Positions 15,459-24,945 of a stretch of DNA of 64,000 nt are shown one piece after another. A model generated the notes under the pieces. It saw only the letters and a list, made by a program, of their open reading frames with translations. It was not told the origin of the DNA and searched no databases. Made by a program: the position numbers and the translations under genes. Origin of the DNA: Sanguibacter gelidistatuariae (GTDB lineage: Bacteria; Actinomycetota; Actinomycetes; Actinomycetales; Cellulomonadaceae); contig NZ_FMYH01000006.1 of the NCBI RefSeq assembly GCF_900096585.1, positions 62,001 through 126,000 of the forward strand. Direction: 5' to 3'. Position 1 is the stretch's first letter. Each line of letters begins with the position of its first letter.

Positions 15459-18400
15459 GGCGCGAGGACCTCAAGGTGAATGGTGGCCAGGTGCTGTGCG
15501 GTGATGTCAACGCGCCCCGCCGCTTGTATTTGTGCCGAGAGCATCCTGTCGAAGGAGCTCTCTGCAGCGCGGGACTCGCCGGCCTTCATGGCTGCGATTA
15601 CCCCGTGGGTGGCGGCGTCTTGCTGGCGCTGGATGTGGTCGAGTCTGCGCGCCTTCTGGGTCTCCAGCGCTGCGATCCTCCGTTCCACGCTTCCCAGGTG
15701 ACGAGCGTGGTGCCTTTCTCGCTCCTCTGCCCAGAGTTCGGCATGGCGCCGGTCGAGAACGTCAGCGCGGTCGGCGTCGACAGTCACCTGCGCCGCGCCG
15801 TCAGATGCCAAGGACAAGAGCTCTGCGGCGCGCTCCTCAATGCGCTCGTTGTCTGAGACGAAGCGGAACGTGAGGGCGTCGCGGACCCCGAGCCGTGTCC
15901 ATGCGTAGATCCCGACGGCGTAGTTGCCCGGCTCGACGTCGGCAGATGTCACACGAAGAGATGCGTCGACGGGCGACGACAGCTCGCTCGCTCGCGCGGC
16001 CGCGCGAACGAGAGGGTGCATCGGACCCAGGAGCTCGACGTCATCACCTTCGTCAGCGAGGTCGGGGTCGGTCGTGAGAGCCAAGACGACCTTGTCGCGG
16101 CGCAGGACCCGCTTCAAACGGTGGGCGTCTACGGCTTGGGCGTCGAGGTCGTCGATGATCTTGGAGGTGACGTCCGCGCTGAGCGGGACTCGGGCAACCC
16201 GCCCGGGGCGCAGTGCGATGCTCCGGCCCGGCTGAAGCATGTCGAAGTACCGTCTGACAAGGTCGGCGATCTTCGCACTCTCGAGCCAGTTGCTCGATGC
16301 CTCCGCGAGCTTCTCCTCGAAGCCTCGTCCTGCGTACCCAAGAAGTTCCGCTTGCTGGTCTTCGAGTCCTTCCTCCTCTTCGATTCGAGCGATCTGGTTG
16401 TCAGAGAACTGCCGGAGCGCCGCACTGCGCTCGGCTGGGCTCATCGCCAGGTTGGTCGCGATGTCGACGACAGCGGAGGCAAGCTCACCGAGGATCTGCT
16501 CGCTCCCACCCAAGGCGTGGTTGAACACTCCGATCCTCGACAGGCATCGCCAGTAGATCTCGGCCTCGATGGTGCCGCGAGTCAGGATGTTGATGATGGC
16601 GACGGTCTCGCTCTGCTGACCGCGGCGGTCGATTCGACCGATGCGCTGCTCGATTCGCATCGGGTTCCACGGGATGTCGTAGTTCACCAGGGTGTTGCAG
16701 AACTGATAGTCGAGGCCCTCGGTGCCAACCTCGGAGCAGAGCATGACGTCGATGGCCAGCGAGTCAGAGCGGTCAAGCTTGAAGCGGCGCCGGACCTCCT
16801 TGCGCTCGTGGTCCGGCACCCCACCGTGCATGACTGCGACCCTGATTCCCCACTCGCGGCAGCGCGACTCGAGGTACTCAATCGTGTGTCGGAAGGTGGT
16901 GAAGACGAGGACCTTGTTGTTTGTCTCCGCGGACTTGTCCTCGATGATCTGTCGAAGAACATCTGCCTTTGGGTCGGGGCCACCGACGAGCTGGCCAGCC
17001 ATCTGCTGGACTGCCCGGGCTTCAGCGCGAAACGCCTCAACTTGGTCAGCCGTGAGCGCGAAGTCGTCGTCGTCCGGCATCTCATCGGCGTGGAGACGGT
17101 TCTCGAACAGGTCTTCTATGAGCGGAGCGATCCCCGTGATCGAGCTCGCCGCCTGCCGATAGAGCATGGACATGAGGAACTTGACCGGCATCCCTGGGTT
17201 TGCCGTGGCGGCGATCCTCTCACCGAGATCGATGACGGCGGCGTAGACCTGCTGCTGCGCCTCGGTGAAATCGACCTCGGGTGCAGAGGGCTTGCGGGTC
17301 GTGAACTCTCCGATGTCCCGTCTCCGCGTACGGGTCACGATGTCGGAGAACGAGTTGAGTGCTTCAAGGTGCCGCACCACCCGAATCCGGCTGCGAGCGT
17401 CCTCGGTGTCACTCTCCAAGGCTTCTCGGACGGCCACGATTCGTGAGTCAAGCGTCATGACCTCGCGTCCCCAAGTCGTGCCCAGAGCCTTGTCGAGCGC
17501 AGTGGCCACACCCCGCTGCCACCCGTCGGAGGCAGACCGCGCAGCCACCGACGCCTCGTAGAGGTGCTTGTTCGGTTCGAGCATCGCGGAGTAGTCGTCC
17601 CAGTCGATCACCAGGTCGTCTCGAAGGAGACTGACAAGCGTGAAGAGGTCCTTGTTGTGAGTCTGGATCGGCGTCGCCGAGAGCATGACCACCGCATCCG
17701 CCGCGTCGACGAACCGTTGGACGTTCTCATAGGCCTTCGTTGCCGGGTTACGGATGTGATGAGCCTCGTCGACGATGACGAGATCGAAGTGGAGATCTCC
17801 CGCGACGTCGTCAAGGCACGGGAACTTCCGCTTTGAGCCGGCGCGCGTGCCGGTGAGCAGAGTCTCGTCAAGAAGTGAGTAGGGCAGGATCGACTTGTTG
17901 TATCGGGCTGGCCAGACGCCTTCGCGGAGAGTCTCCTCAAGGCAGAAGCGCAACGCCTTGGAGTCGAGGTGGACGAAATCTTCGTCGAACCGCTTCAGTT
18001 CACTTCGCCACTTATCGTCGACGACGAGTGGACGTGGGCAGATCACCAGGACGGACTCAGCCTTCTTGCGCGCCTGCAACTCTTTCAGGATCAGGCACGC
18101 CTCGATCGTCTTGCCGACACCGACGTCGTCAGCCACGAGAATCCGGGGGCGGTCGGATTGGACCAGCTTGAGGACCGGTCGGTACTGGTAGGGCTCAAAG
18201 TCGACGCGACCCGAGTTCCGAGAATGGAGGTAGTCACTGTTCTCGTCGAGCAGCAGTCTGGCCGTCAGTCCCGCGTGCAGTTCCGCCGCGGAGACCACGG
18301 CCCGGCCGACCTTCTCGACTTCCTCGATCTGCTCGACGAAGTACTGGTGGACTGCACCATCGCGAAAGACTGAGTACCGGGTTCTCGCGCCGACCGTATC

Positions 18401-18490
18401 GACGGCGACCACTGCCCCTGTGATCTCCGGGCGCGCGACGAGACGCACCATCGAGCCGAGAGCGAGCTCAGGAGCTTCTCTTGTCGTCAT
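15455..18490 (-). CDS. HepA/RapA-like SNF2-family helicase, partner of the sacsin-like ATPase
   Basis: The 1011-residue protein is a superfamily 2 DNA or nucleoprotein translocase. Motifs in order: an SH3-like N-terminus (GSMVRLVARPEITGAVVAVD), Q-motif region (FEPYQYRPVLKLV), Walker A ADDVGVGKT (about 120-128), DEAH (241-244, in VIVDEAHHIRN), SATPIQT (about 271), then the C-terminal helicase domain with VLVFTTFRHTIEYL, VMHGGV, LCSEVGTEGLDYQF and QRIGRIDRRGQ. The last 250 residues are coiled-coil-like and rich in Arg and Glu. An in-frame GTG at 18505 is an alternative start. Helicases of this class occur in DISARM, in RapA and in many restriction-like systems; without a methylase nearby, the assignment to a named system is open. 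Confidence 0.87.
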   Translation of the reverse strand: MTTREAPELALGSMVRLVARPEITGAVVAVDTVGARTRYSVFRDGAVHQYFVEQIEEVEKVGRAVVSAAELHAGLTARLLLDENSDYLHSRNSGRVDFEPYQYRPVLKLVQSDRPRILVADDVGVGKTIEACLILKELQARKKAESVLVICPRPLVVDDKWRSELKRFDEDFVHLDSKALRFCLEETLREGVWPARYNKSILPYSLLDETLLTGTRAGSKRKFPCLDDVAGDLHFDLVIVDEAHHIRNPATKAYENVQRFVDAADAVVMLSATPIQTHNKDLFTLVSLLRDDLVIDWDDYSAMLEPNKHLYEASVAARSASDGWQRGVATALDKALGTTWGREVMTLDSRIVAVREALESDTEDARSRIRVVRHLEALNSFSDIVTRTRRRDIGEFTTRKPSAPEVDFTEAQQQVYAAVIDLGERIAATANPGMPVKFLMSMLYRQAASSITGIAPLIEDLFENRLHADEMPDDDDFALTADQVEAFRAEARAVQQMAGQLVGGPDPKADVLRQIIEDKSAETNNKVLVFTTFRHTIEYLESRCREWGIRVAVMHGGVPDHERKEVRRRFKLDRSDSLAIDVMLCSEVGTEGLDYQFCNTLVNYDIPWNPMRIEQRIGRIDRRGQQSETVAIINILTRGTIEAEIYWRCLSRIGVFNHALGGSEQILGELASAVVDIATNLAMSPAERSAALRQFSDNQIARIEEEEGLEDQQAELLGYAGRGFEEKLAEASSNWLESAKIADLVRRYFDMLQPGRSIALRPGRVARVPLSADVTSKIIDDLDAQAVDAHRLKRVLRRDKVVLALTTDPDLADEGDDVELLGPMHPLVRAAARASELSSPVDASLRVTSADVEPGNYAVGIYAWTRLGVRDALTFRFVSDNERIEERAAELLSLASDGAAQVTVDADRADVLDRRHAELWAEERERHHARHLGSVERRIAALETQKARRLDHIQRQQDAATHGVIAAMKAGESRAAESSFDRMLSAQIQAAGRVDITAQHLATIHLEVLAP

Positions 18491-18705
18491 CGTTGATCGA
18501 TCCACCTCAGGAGATTCGGGCTCAGCGCGACGAACTGCATCCAGTCCATAGGGTGCCGTAGTCGTGTGAGCACAAGTTGTGAGTCGGCGTCATCCCGAAA
18601 AGTTTCCAGCGCTATCCTAGCGGCGGCGCCGACACGCCAACGGACGCACCGCTCGGAACGATATGGTGGCGCGAGCTGTTCACAGATGAAAGCCTGGAGG
18701 CGCGC
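18491..18705. promoter_or_regulatory. Divergent control region between the helicase and the GmrSD-like gene
   Basis: The 215 bases separate two start codons that point away from each other and must contain both promoters. The plus-strand gene has GGAGG five bases before GTG 18706. No clear inverted repeat or regulator gene is present, so I see nothing that tells how expression is controlled. Confidence 0.35.
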
Positions 18706-21228
18706 GTGGTCAAGGCGATGGAGACGAGCTTCGCTGGGGTGCTGGAAGGCAAGAAACAGTACCAAGTGCCGCTTTACCAGCGGACATACGCCTGGGGGAA
18801 GAAGCAGCTCGACCAGCTCTGGGATGACGTCGTCGAGGTGGCCGCGGCCCGTCGCGAAGAGCCGGGGACGAGTCACTTCATCGGCTCCCTCGTTCTCGCC
18901 ACGAGCCCGGATTTCAACGTCGTCGGAGTCTCCAAGCTGCTCGTCGTCGACGGTCAGCAACGATTGACCACGCTCACTCTCTTGCTCGCGGCTCTTCGAG
19001 ATCATCTCGCCAAGACGGGCGACACCGAGGGAGCGGCGGGCATCCACGCCCAGTACCTCGTGAACGTCTACGACAAGGACAAGCCTGCCAAGTTACTGCC
19101 TACCCAAGCCGACCGCGAGGCGTACAAGGCGGTGCTGACGTCGTCCCCGGACGCCGGTGGGTCCGATGCCATCGGCATCGCCTACAACCACTTCCGGTCC
19201 AAGATCGCAGCGGTCGACGACCCCGACGACCCGCGCGACCTGGAGGAGATCGAGAACGCGGTCGTCCACGGGCTCGCCCTCGTCGTGGTGACCGCAGAGC
19301 AAGGCGACAACGCGCACCGCATCTTCGAGTCGCTCAACAACACGGGCTTGCAGCTCAGCCAGTCAGACCTGCTCAAGAACTACCTGTTCATGCGGCTCGG
19401 TGAGCGCGCCGAGGACGTCTATGACAACGTCTGGCTGCCGCTGGAGAAGAAGCTGACCTCCGAGGCCCTTGAGCTGCTGTTCTGGTTGGACCTCGCCCAG
19501 CGCGACGAGCGTGCCAAGCAGTCGGACACCTACGCCGGCCAGCAGAAGCGGCTGGAGAAACTCACCACGCCCGACCAGATTGAGTCCGAGGTACGCCGCA
19601 TCGCCGCTCTCGGCGATGTCCTGGCCACGATCCTCGATCCGTCACGTGAGAGTGACCTGTCGATCCGGCACCGGCTCGAGCGCATCAGGGCGTGGGGATC
19701 GACCACTGCCTACCCGGTCGTCATGACGATCCTCGCTCGTCGGGCCGCGGGCACCGCGACACCCATGCAGGCCGCCAGCGCCCTGCAAACGCTGGAGTCG
19801 TACTTCGTGCGCCGCATTGTCGTGGGACGCGCTACCGCCGGCCTCAACCGCAGCCTGCTCCAGGCCGTGAGCACTGTCGCGGACGCCGAAGCCGTCGACG
19901 TCTCACTGCGCGACTACCTGTCTCGCGGGCGCAGGCACTTCGCCACCGACAAGCAGATCCGCCAGTCCGTCGGAGTGGTGCCCTTCTACTGGCAGGGCCG
20001 TGCCGCGCAGAAGAAACTGATCCTGCAGTGGCTCGAGGAGTCCTACGGTTCCAAGGAGGTCATAGTCCCCAAGAACCTCACGATCGAGCACGTGCTGCCC
20101 CAGACCCTGACCGACGCAGTCCAGCAGGACTTCGCGGCGGGGCTTCCCGAGGACGCCGATGTGACCGCCGAGCACGAGCGCATCGTTCACACCCTCGGCA
20201 ACCTCACCCTGACCGGTTACAACAGCGAGCTCAGCAACCGCCCGTTCCCCGCCAAGCGAGCCATGCTCACCGAGTCCGGCCTCCGCATGAACCAGGAGAT
20301 CGCCACACATGAGGCGTGGAGCGTGAGCCAGATCAGCGCACGTGGACTGGCCCTGGCCGAGAAGATCATCACCCTGTGGCCTGGACCGAATGAGGCGCTC
20401 GCTGGTGCGAAGGACGAGGAGCCATCGGAGGTCCGCCGGCTCGTCGCTTCGATTGTCGCCGAGATCCCCGCTGGGCGCTGGACGACTTACGGTGAGGTCG
20501 CGCTCGTCGCGGGTACCTACCCTCAGCCCGTCGCAGCGATCCTCTCCACCCATCTCATGCAAGGTGCCTGGCGGGTGCTGCAGTCTGGCGGCACAATCTC
20601 ACCCGGCTTTCGCTGGCTCGATCCCGAGCGCACCGACGACCCCCGCGCCTACCTCGAATCGGAGGGTCTGACGTTCAACGACGACGGGCACGCCGCCGCT
20701 GAGCAGTTCATCGACGCTCGGGAGCTCGCGGAACTCGCCGGGCTCGAGGTCGGCGACGAGACACCCGGCTGGCGAGCAGCCAGCGCACGGCCGCTGCTGG
20801 CACAGCGGCAGGCATTCTTCCAGACAGTCCGTGACCTTGGCGAGTCCACAGGGACTCTGATCACGTCCTGGCCCAAGACCACGACGCAGGACGCCGTGGA
20901 CGTCAATATCGGTGTGCCGGGCTGCGCCGTCGTGCTGGCGTTGGCCAGCCGTGAGCCGAACGTCAGCTGTTCGTTCTACATCCGCAACGACAAAGCTCTC
21001 TTTACTCACCTCCTCGCGCGCCATCAGGAGATTGAGAGGAATCTGGGCGCCATCCTCGAGTGGCGCGACAACCCCGAGCACAAATCCAGCCAAGCCGTTC
21101 TGCGGCGCGACGGGGACTGGCGTGACGAGACGCTCGCGCCCGACCTCGCTCGGTGGCTCGTCAGCACTGCCGAGACCTTCGCCGCGGTCTTTCCGAAGCG
21201 TGTACAGGAAGCCCGAGCGCTCCTCTGA
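18706..21228 (+). CDS. GmrSD-type DUF262-DUF1524 protein fused to an alkyltransferase-like domain and DUF4268
   Basis: The 840-residue protein begins with a DUF262 ParB-like NTPase domain: YQVPLYQRTYAW (19-30) and VDGQQRLTTL (81-90), followed by HRIFESLNNTGLQLSQSDLL. A DUF1524 HNH-like nuclease domain follows (about 420-550) with IEHVLPQTL at 460-468 and HTLGNLTLTGYNSELS. These two parts match GmrS and GmrD of type IV restriction, which cut modified DNA. About residue 585-680 is an O6-alkylguanine-transferase-like domain (IPAGRWTTYGEVALVAGTYP, GAWRVLQSGGTISPGFRWL, LESEGLTF); the acceptor Cys of the PCHR motif is absent, as in ATL proteins that bind but do not repair. Residues from about 690 to the end resemble DUF4268 (RQAFFQTVRDLG). 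GTG 18706 has the only good ribosome-binding site. Confidence 0.82.
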   Translation: MVKAMETSFAGVLEGKKQYQVPLYQRTYAWGKKQLDQLWDDVVEVAAARREEPGTSHFIGSLVLATSPDFNVVGVSKLLVVDGQQRLTTLTLLLAALRDHLAKTGDTEGAAGIHAQYLVNVYDKDKPAKLLPTQADREAYKAVLTSSPDAGGSDAIGIAYNHFRSKIAAVDDPDDPRDLEEIENAVVHGLALVVVTAEQGDNAHRIFESLNNTGLQLSQSDLLKNYLFMRLGERAEDVYDNVWLPLEKKLTSEALELLFWLDLAQRDERAKQSDTYAGQQKRLEKLTTPDQIESEVRRIAALGDVLATILDPSRESDLSIRHRLERIRAWGSTTAYPVVMTILARRAAGTATPMQAASALQTLESYFVRRIVVGRATAGLNRSLLQAVSTVADAEAVDVSLRDYLSRGRRHFATDKQIRQSVGVVPFYWQGRAAQKKLILQWLEESYGSKEVIVPKNLTIEHVLPQTLTDAVQQDFAAGLPEDADVTAEHERIVHTLGNLTLTGYNSELSNRPFPAKRAMLTESGLRMNQEIATHEAWSVSQISARGLALAEKIITLWPGPNEALAGAKDEEPSEVRRLVASIVAEIPAGRWTTYGEVALVAGTYPQPVAAILSTHLMQGAWRVLQSGGTISPGFRWLDPERTDDPRAYLESEGLTFNDDGHAAAEQFIDARELAELAGLEVGDETPGWRAASARPLLAQRQAFFQTVRDLGESTGTLITSWPKTTTQDAVDVNIGVPGCAVVLALASREPNVSCSFYIRNDKALFTHLLARHQEIERNLGAILEWRDNPEHKSSQAVLRRDGDWRDETLAPDLARWLVSTAETFAAVFPKRVQEARALL

Positions 21229-21406
21229 ACGAGATCATGACTGGACGACCTAGGCGACACGTGCACTAGTTCGCGACGGCGTGGAAGTGAAGCGCATGAG
21301 GTTTTCTCCCGCTTCTATGCGGGTTGAAACTGCCCGGCGAGTGAAGCGTCGTGGACTTGCGCGTACTCGATGGGCGGGTTGGCACCTGGGAGGGCAGGTC
21401 CCGCTC

Positions 21407-24400
21407 TCAGCGGACTCGCTCGATTCGTAGAACTTCGTCAACTTCCTGGCGTGTGCACTCCGGGTCGAGGTGATGGACCCGTTCATACAACGCGTCGGCC
21501 AGTTCCGTTGCTCGGCCCACGTCCCCTTCTGCGGTGAGCGCCTGGATGGCGTCGCGGTGCAAGGTCTCCGAGCAGGGTTCGGCGCGGATCCCTATCATCG
21601 CGGTCTCGACAGCGGCCCGGTTCTGTCCTTTGCGGAGCTGGACCTCGGCGAGGAGGTGGGCGGTGTCGGCGATGAGGCCGATCATGGCTTGTATTTCGGT
21701 CTCGGCCCAGATGAACTCCGTCCCTCCGATTCCGAGGAACGGCCGGTCTCTCACCAGGCGCAGTGCAGCAGCAAGGTCGGCCGATCCATCCGTGCCTGCG
21801 GTGAGGCCGCGGCGGGCGTGCTCCTGGAAGTCGGTCCAGTCGCAGGTCACATCGTCACCGAGGCGGTACAGGCCGTCCTCCCCGACGACAGGGAGGTAAT
21901 CTCGGCCGAACCATTGACGTGCCCGGTAGACCAGGCTGGCTCGGGTACGGGCATTGATGCGTTCTCCACTCCAGAGAATCTCATCAAGTTCTGGGCCTGT
22001 CGCCGGCCCATGGAGGGCGAGGTAGACGATCAGTTCTCGCGCCCTCTTATGTCCACCTGAGGGTGCACCGTCGATCTCGACGCGGCCGAGCACCTTCACC
22101 CTCGGTGCCGCTGGGTCTCGGCTTTCGAAGACGCCAACATGGGAGGCAAGGATCGGGGTCTCTGGCGATGCCGCCGCAAGTGCAGAGGTGAACTCCTCCT
22201 CGAGGTCTCGGGTCTCGTCCCCGGTCCCATCCGCATCCTCTGCGGTCGGGTCGCTTCCGAGGCGCAAGAGGTTGACGAGCTCGCAGTAGTTCTCGACGGT
22301 CAGGCGTTGCGGTCGGAAAGGCAGTCCGAGCGGTTCCAACTGCGCTCGCCCCTCGGGCCCGATGCGCACCTCGAAGCCGTGCTCCTGCGGAGTTGCGGTG
22401 ATGAGGACGGATCCGCTCCACGGGGCGGCTGCAACCGGGCTCTCTTGGCTCCCGATTGCGACCCCATCGGTCTCTGGTCTCGTGACCATGAAGATGACGG
22501 GGAGCCACACGTCCGGGACCGTCCCGGTCGATCGCGCCACGAGTGTGTCGTGGATTCCCTCCGCTTTCAGAACTCGTGCCACGTCCGCGTTCCGGAGATT
22601 CAGCTGGCCTGCCCGGTCGTCCTCGTCGTCGACGATCTGGAGCCGAACGCGGTCACTGACCGCGGCGAGGTCCGCGACTTCCTTGCCAGCGACGAGTCCG
22701 ATGCGCCCGGTGAGTTCGCTCGTGAGAAGTTCGGTGGCGATGGCGCGGGCGACCTCGACCGGCGCGTCACCCGGTCCGGTGATGCTCAGGGTGCCGGCGG
22801 CTTCGAGGTTGAGGATGAGCACCGCTTCTCCCTCGATGCCGATCGTCACCAGAGCGGGGTATGGCTCGGCGACGTCGTCGGTCGCGATCGCCTCTGCGGC
22901 GAGCAGATCGCTGGTCAATGCAGTCCAGGTCTGGCCGTCGATGGTCTGGAAGGGACCGATCGGGTCGTCGTCGGAGTCCGCGAGCACGAGTTCGATGTCG
23001 GTCTCGGTGAGACGGATCAGCTGGACGCGTGGCAACTGTCGAGCCGCTGCCCGGCATCGGGCGGCCAGGGCCAGCAGAGAGTCCTTGAGTTCGGTCAGCG
23101 TCAAGGGTTGGGGTGCACGTCGAAGTGCGGTCTCCGCGACCTGCTCCAGTGACCCCGGGACCGGCATCGGGATGCGTTCACCGGTACGGCGGACACGCTG
23201 CCGTAGCAAGCGGCGCCTGGTCATCTCGCCGATCACCCCGGCCGCCGCGAGTGCGGTGAGGCCGAGGAAGAGCGAGGTGGCGAAAGAAGAGGTGGGTTCG
23301 GCCTCGGTCGTGTCGTCGGGCGCTACCTCGGAGGTGTCGGTGTCCTCGGTGGCCCCCGCGCCTGGGGTGGTCCCAGTGGTCGGCGTGGTTTCTGCGGGGG
23401 GCGTGGCTTCGGCGGTGGGCGTACCGGTAGCCTGCGGCATCGGCGGAACCGAGGGCAGGTCCGGGGCAACCTCCGGCACCGGTGGCAGAGGCTCGACCAT
23501 CACGGGTGGGGCGGGTGGCGCGATGCTCGTAGGACTGGTGGGGATGGTGAGTAGCCAGCCGGGTTGGATGAGATCTGGGTCCGTGAGCGCCCGTCCGTCG
23601 GCTTGGACGAGACCGGCGTTGGCGTCGAATATCTCGACGTAGCGGAGCTCGTCGTCGAGCTCGTCGCCGGCGATCGCCCAGAGGCTCTCCCCCGGCTCGA
23701 CAACATGAGCGACAGGCTCGGCCAGTCCGGCGTCAGCTGTCTCTTCGACCCGCGTGGGGAGGTTGCTTGCGTCGGTGGGCAGTTGGAGCGTCCATCCGGG
23801 GTAGATCCAGTGGTCGCTGCTCAGGGCGCGTCCGTCCGCCTGGGGTGCGCCGAGGTTCAGGTCGCGGATCTCGGCATACCGGGTTCCGCTGCCGAGGTGG
23901 TGTTCGGCCAAGCTCCAGAGAGTGTCGCCGTGGGCGACCGTGACCAGCGGGTGGTCACCCTGGCCTCCAAACGCAGCGAGGTCCGGGGTCGTGGGACCGG
24001 CCTCGCTACCGGTCCCACTCACTCCGCCAGGAGTTCCCGCCGCAGCGGGTGCAGCCTGCGCGTCGATCGGCAGCGGGACGTACCCCACAGTCGCATAAGC
24101 CGCAGGCGCCATCGCCACGGGTCCGCCGGAGACGAGCAGCATGGCTGAGGCCGCGACCAGCCCGGCGGCGGCGCGCTGGCTCCATCCCAGCAGCGGGATC
24201 GAGGGTGCGGGCACCCGCCGCAGAGTCGAGGTGAGTTCGGTCAGGACGCTGATGGTGAAGGCAGCCCAGGCCAGCCAGGCGACGACGGCGAGGAGCCCGA
24301 CGAACAGGGATCCGTCGTCGGGCTGGATCAGGCTCTGCCAGATGCCGTCCCAGTCCGGCATCGCTGTGGGCACTGGCATGGGTGCGACGACCAGGAGGGC

Positions 24401-24502
24401 GAACGGGAGACCCACGACGAGGGCGAGCAGGACCAGGAGTGCGAGCCCGGCGCGTAGCCGGTCGCGTGCTCTCGTCGTCTGGCGATCGGTGTGCTGGTTC
24501 AT
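21407..24502 (-). CDS. Membrane-spanning LysM-BTAD transcriptional regulator of the Tad locus
   Basis: The 1031-residue protein has an N-terminal membrane region with segments near 19-40, 66-88 and 112-134, two LysM domains (about 184-242 and 265-321, each with HGDTLWSLAE- or PGESLWAIAG-like starts and YPGW/QPGW ends), a long Pro/Thr-rich stretch, another membrane segment (SLFLGLTALAAAGVIGEM, about 412-430) and a cytoplasmic half. Its end carries an OmpR-type winged helix (about 815-900: VKVLGRVEIDGAPSG, RARELIVYLALHG) and a BTAD helical domain (FQEHARRGL, CSETLHRDAIQALTAEGDVG). LysM binds peptidoglycan; BTAD with winged helix is the SARP regulator layout. Genes of this build are frequent at actinobacterial Tad loci. 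Start overlaps the preceding stop by 4 bases. Confidence 0.85.
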   Translation of the reverse strand: MNQHTDRQTTRARDRLRAGLALLVLLALVVGLPFALLVVAPMPVPTAMPDWDGIWQSLIQPDDGSLFVGLLAVVAWLAWAAFTISVLTELTSTLRRVPAPSIPLLGWSQRAAAGLVAASAMLLVSGGPVAMAPAAYATVGYVPLPIDAQAAPAAAGTPGGVSGTGSEAGPTTPDLAAFGGQGDHPLVTVAHGDTLWSLAEHHLGSGTRYAEIRDLNLGAPQADGRALSSDHWIYPGWTLQLPTDASNLPTRVEETADAGLAEPVAHVVEPGESLWAIAGDELDDELRYVEIFDANAGLVQADGRALTDPDLIQPGWLLTIPTSPTSIAPPAPPVMVEPLPPVPEVAPDLPSVPPMPQATGTPTAEATPPAETTPTTGTTPGAGATEDTDTSEVAPDDTTEAEPTSSFATSLFLGLTALAAAGVIGEMTRRRLLRQRVRRTGERIPMPVPGSLEQVAETALRRAPQPLTLTELKDSLLALAARCRAAARQLPRVQLIRLTETDIELVLADSDDDPIGPFQTIDGQTWTALTSDLLAAEAIATDDVAEPYPALVTIGIEGEAVLILNLEAAGTLSITGPGDAPVEVARAIATELLTSELTGRIGLVAGKEVADLAAVSDRVRLQIVDDEDDRAGQLNLRNADVARVLKAEGIHDTLVARSTGTVPDVWLPVIFMVTRPETDGVAIGSQESPVAAAPWSGSVLITATPQEHGFEVRIGPEGRAQLEPLGLPFRPQRLTVENYCELVNLLRLGSDPTAEDADGTGDETRDLEEEFTSALAAASPETPILASHVGVFESRDPAAPRVKVLGRVEIDGAPSGGHKRARELIVYLALHGPATGPELDEILWSGERINARTRASLVYRARQWFGRDYLPVVGEDGLYRLGDDVTCDWTDFQEHARRGLTAGTDGSADLAAALRLVRDRPFLGIGGTEFIWAETEIQAMIGLIADTAHLLAEVQLRKGQNRAAVETAMIGIRAEPCSETLHRDAIQALTAEGDVGRATELADALYERVHHLDPECTRQEVDEVLRIERVR

Positions 24503-24945
24503 GGTCCTTGCCCTGTCGTTGAGTGCACGAGGACCGCGGCGGCGTTGCCGTTCGCGCTGAGGGTGCCGATGCCGATCAGGGACAGGAACACCGTCCGGGA
24601 CTGGCTGGTGACATGGACCTGGATCCGCGTCCCGTCGTCGCTGACGCTCACGGCACCTTCAACCCCCGCGCTGGTCAGGTAGGTCTGTGCGGCGCGGACG
24701 GCTTGCTCGACGTCGATGCTCAGGTCCCGTCCGTGGGCGATGGCGCGGGTGTCGATCGCTTGTCCGCCGGCGCGGGCTGCTTCGGCGGCGATGGACTCGG
24801 CGCGTTGGGTGGCGCGCAGTTTTGCGCCGCCGTCGGCGATGAGGCCGGCGAGGATCATCAGGCCGATGGCGGTGATGGCCACGAAGACGGAGACCGACCC
24901 GGTCTCGTCCCTCCACTGCACGCGAGAGCGTCGTTGGCCGGTCAT
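24499..24945 (-). CDS. TadG/TadE-like pseudopilin (148 residues)
   Basis: The protein starts with a short positive cytoplasmic piece and the segment ETGSVSVFVAITAIGLMILA, the single N-terminal helix with a TadE-like entry (G-S-x-S/T-x-F). The remaining part is a small secreted domain with an Ala-rich helix (RATQRAESIAAEAARAGGQA) and beta strands. Secretion and minor-pilin function are inferred from family and position: it is the third of three related genes between the pilin and the LysM-BTAD gene, and both of its ends overlap neighbours by 4 bases. Confidence 0.8.
   Translation of the reverse strand: MTGQRRSRVQWRDETGSVSVFVAITAIGLMILAGLIADGGAKLRATQRAESIAAEAARAGGQAIDTRAIAHGRDLSIDVEQAVRAAQTYLTSAGVEGAVSVSDDGTRIQVHVTSQSRTVFLSLIGIGTLSANGNAAAVLVHSTTGQGP

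Noticed and set aside
15455-18505. Assignment of the helicase to DISARM (DrmD)
   Set aside because: No drmA/drmB/drmC-like gene and no methyltransferase lies nearby; the partner is a sacsin-type ATPase.
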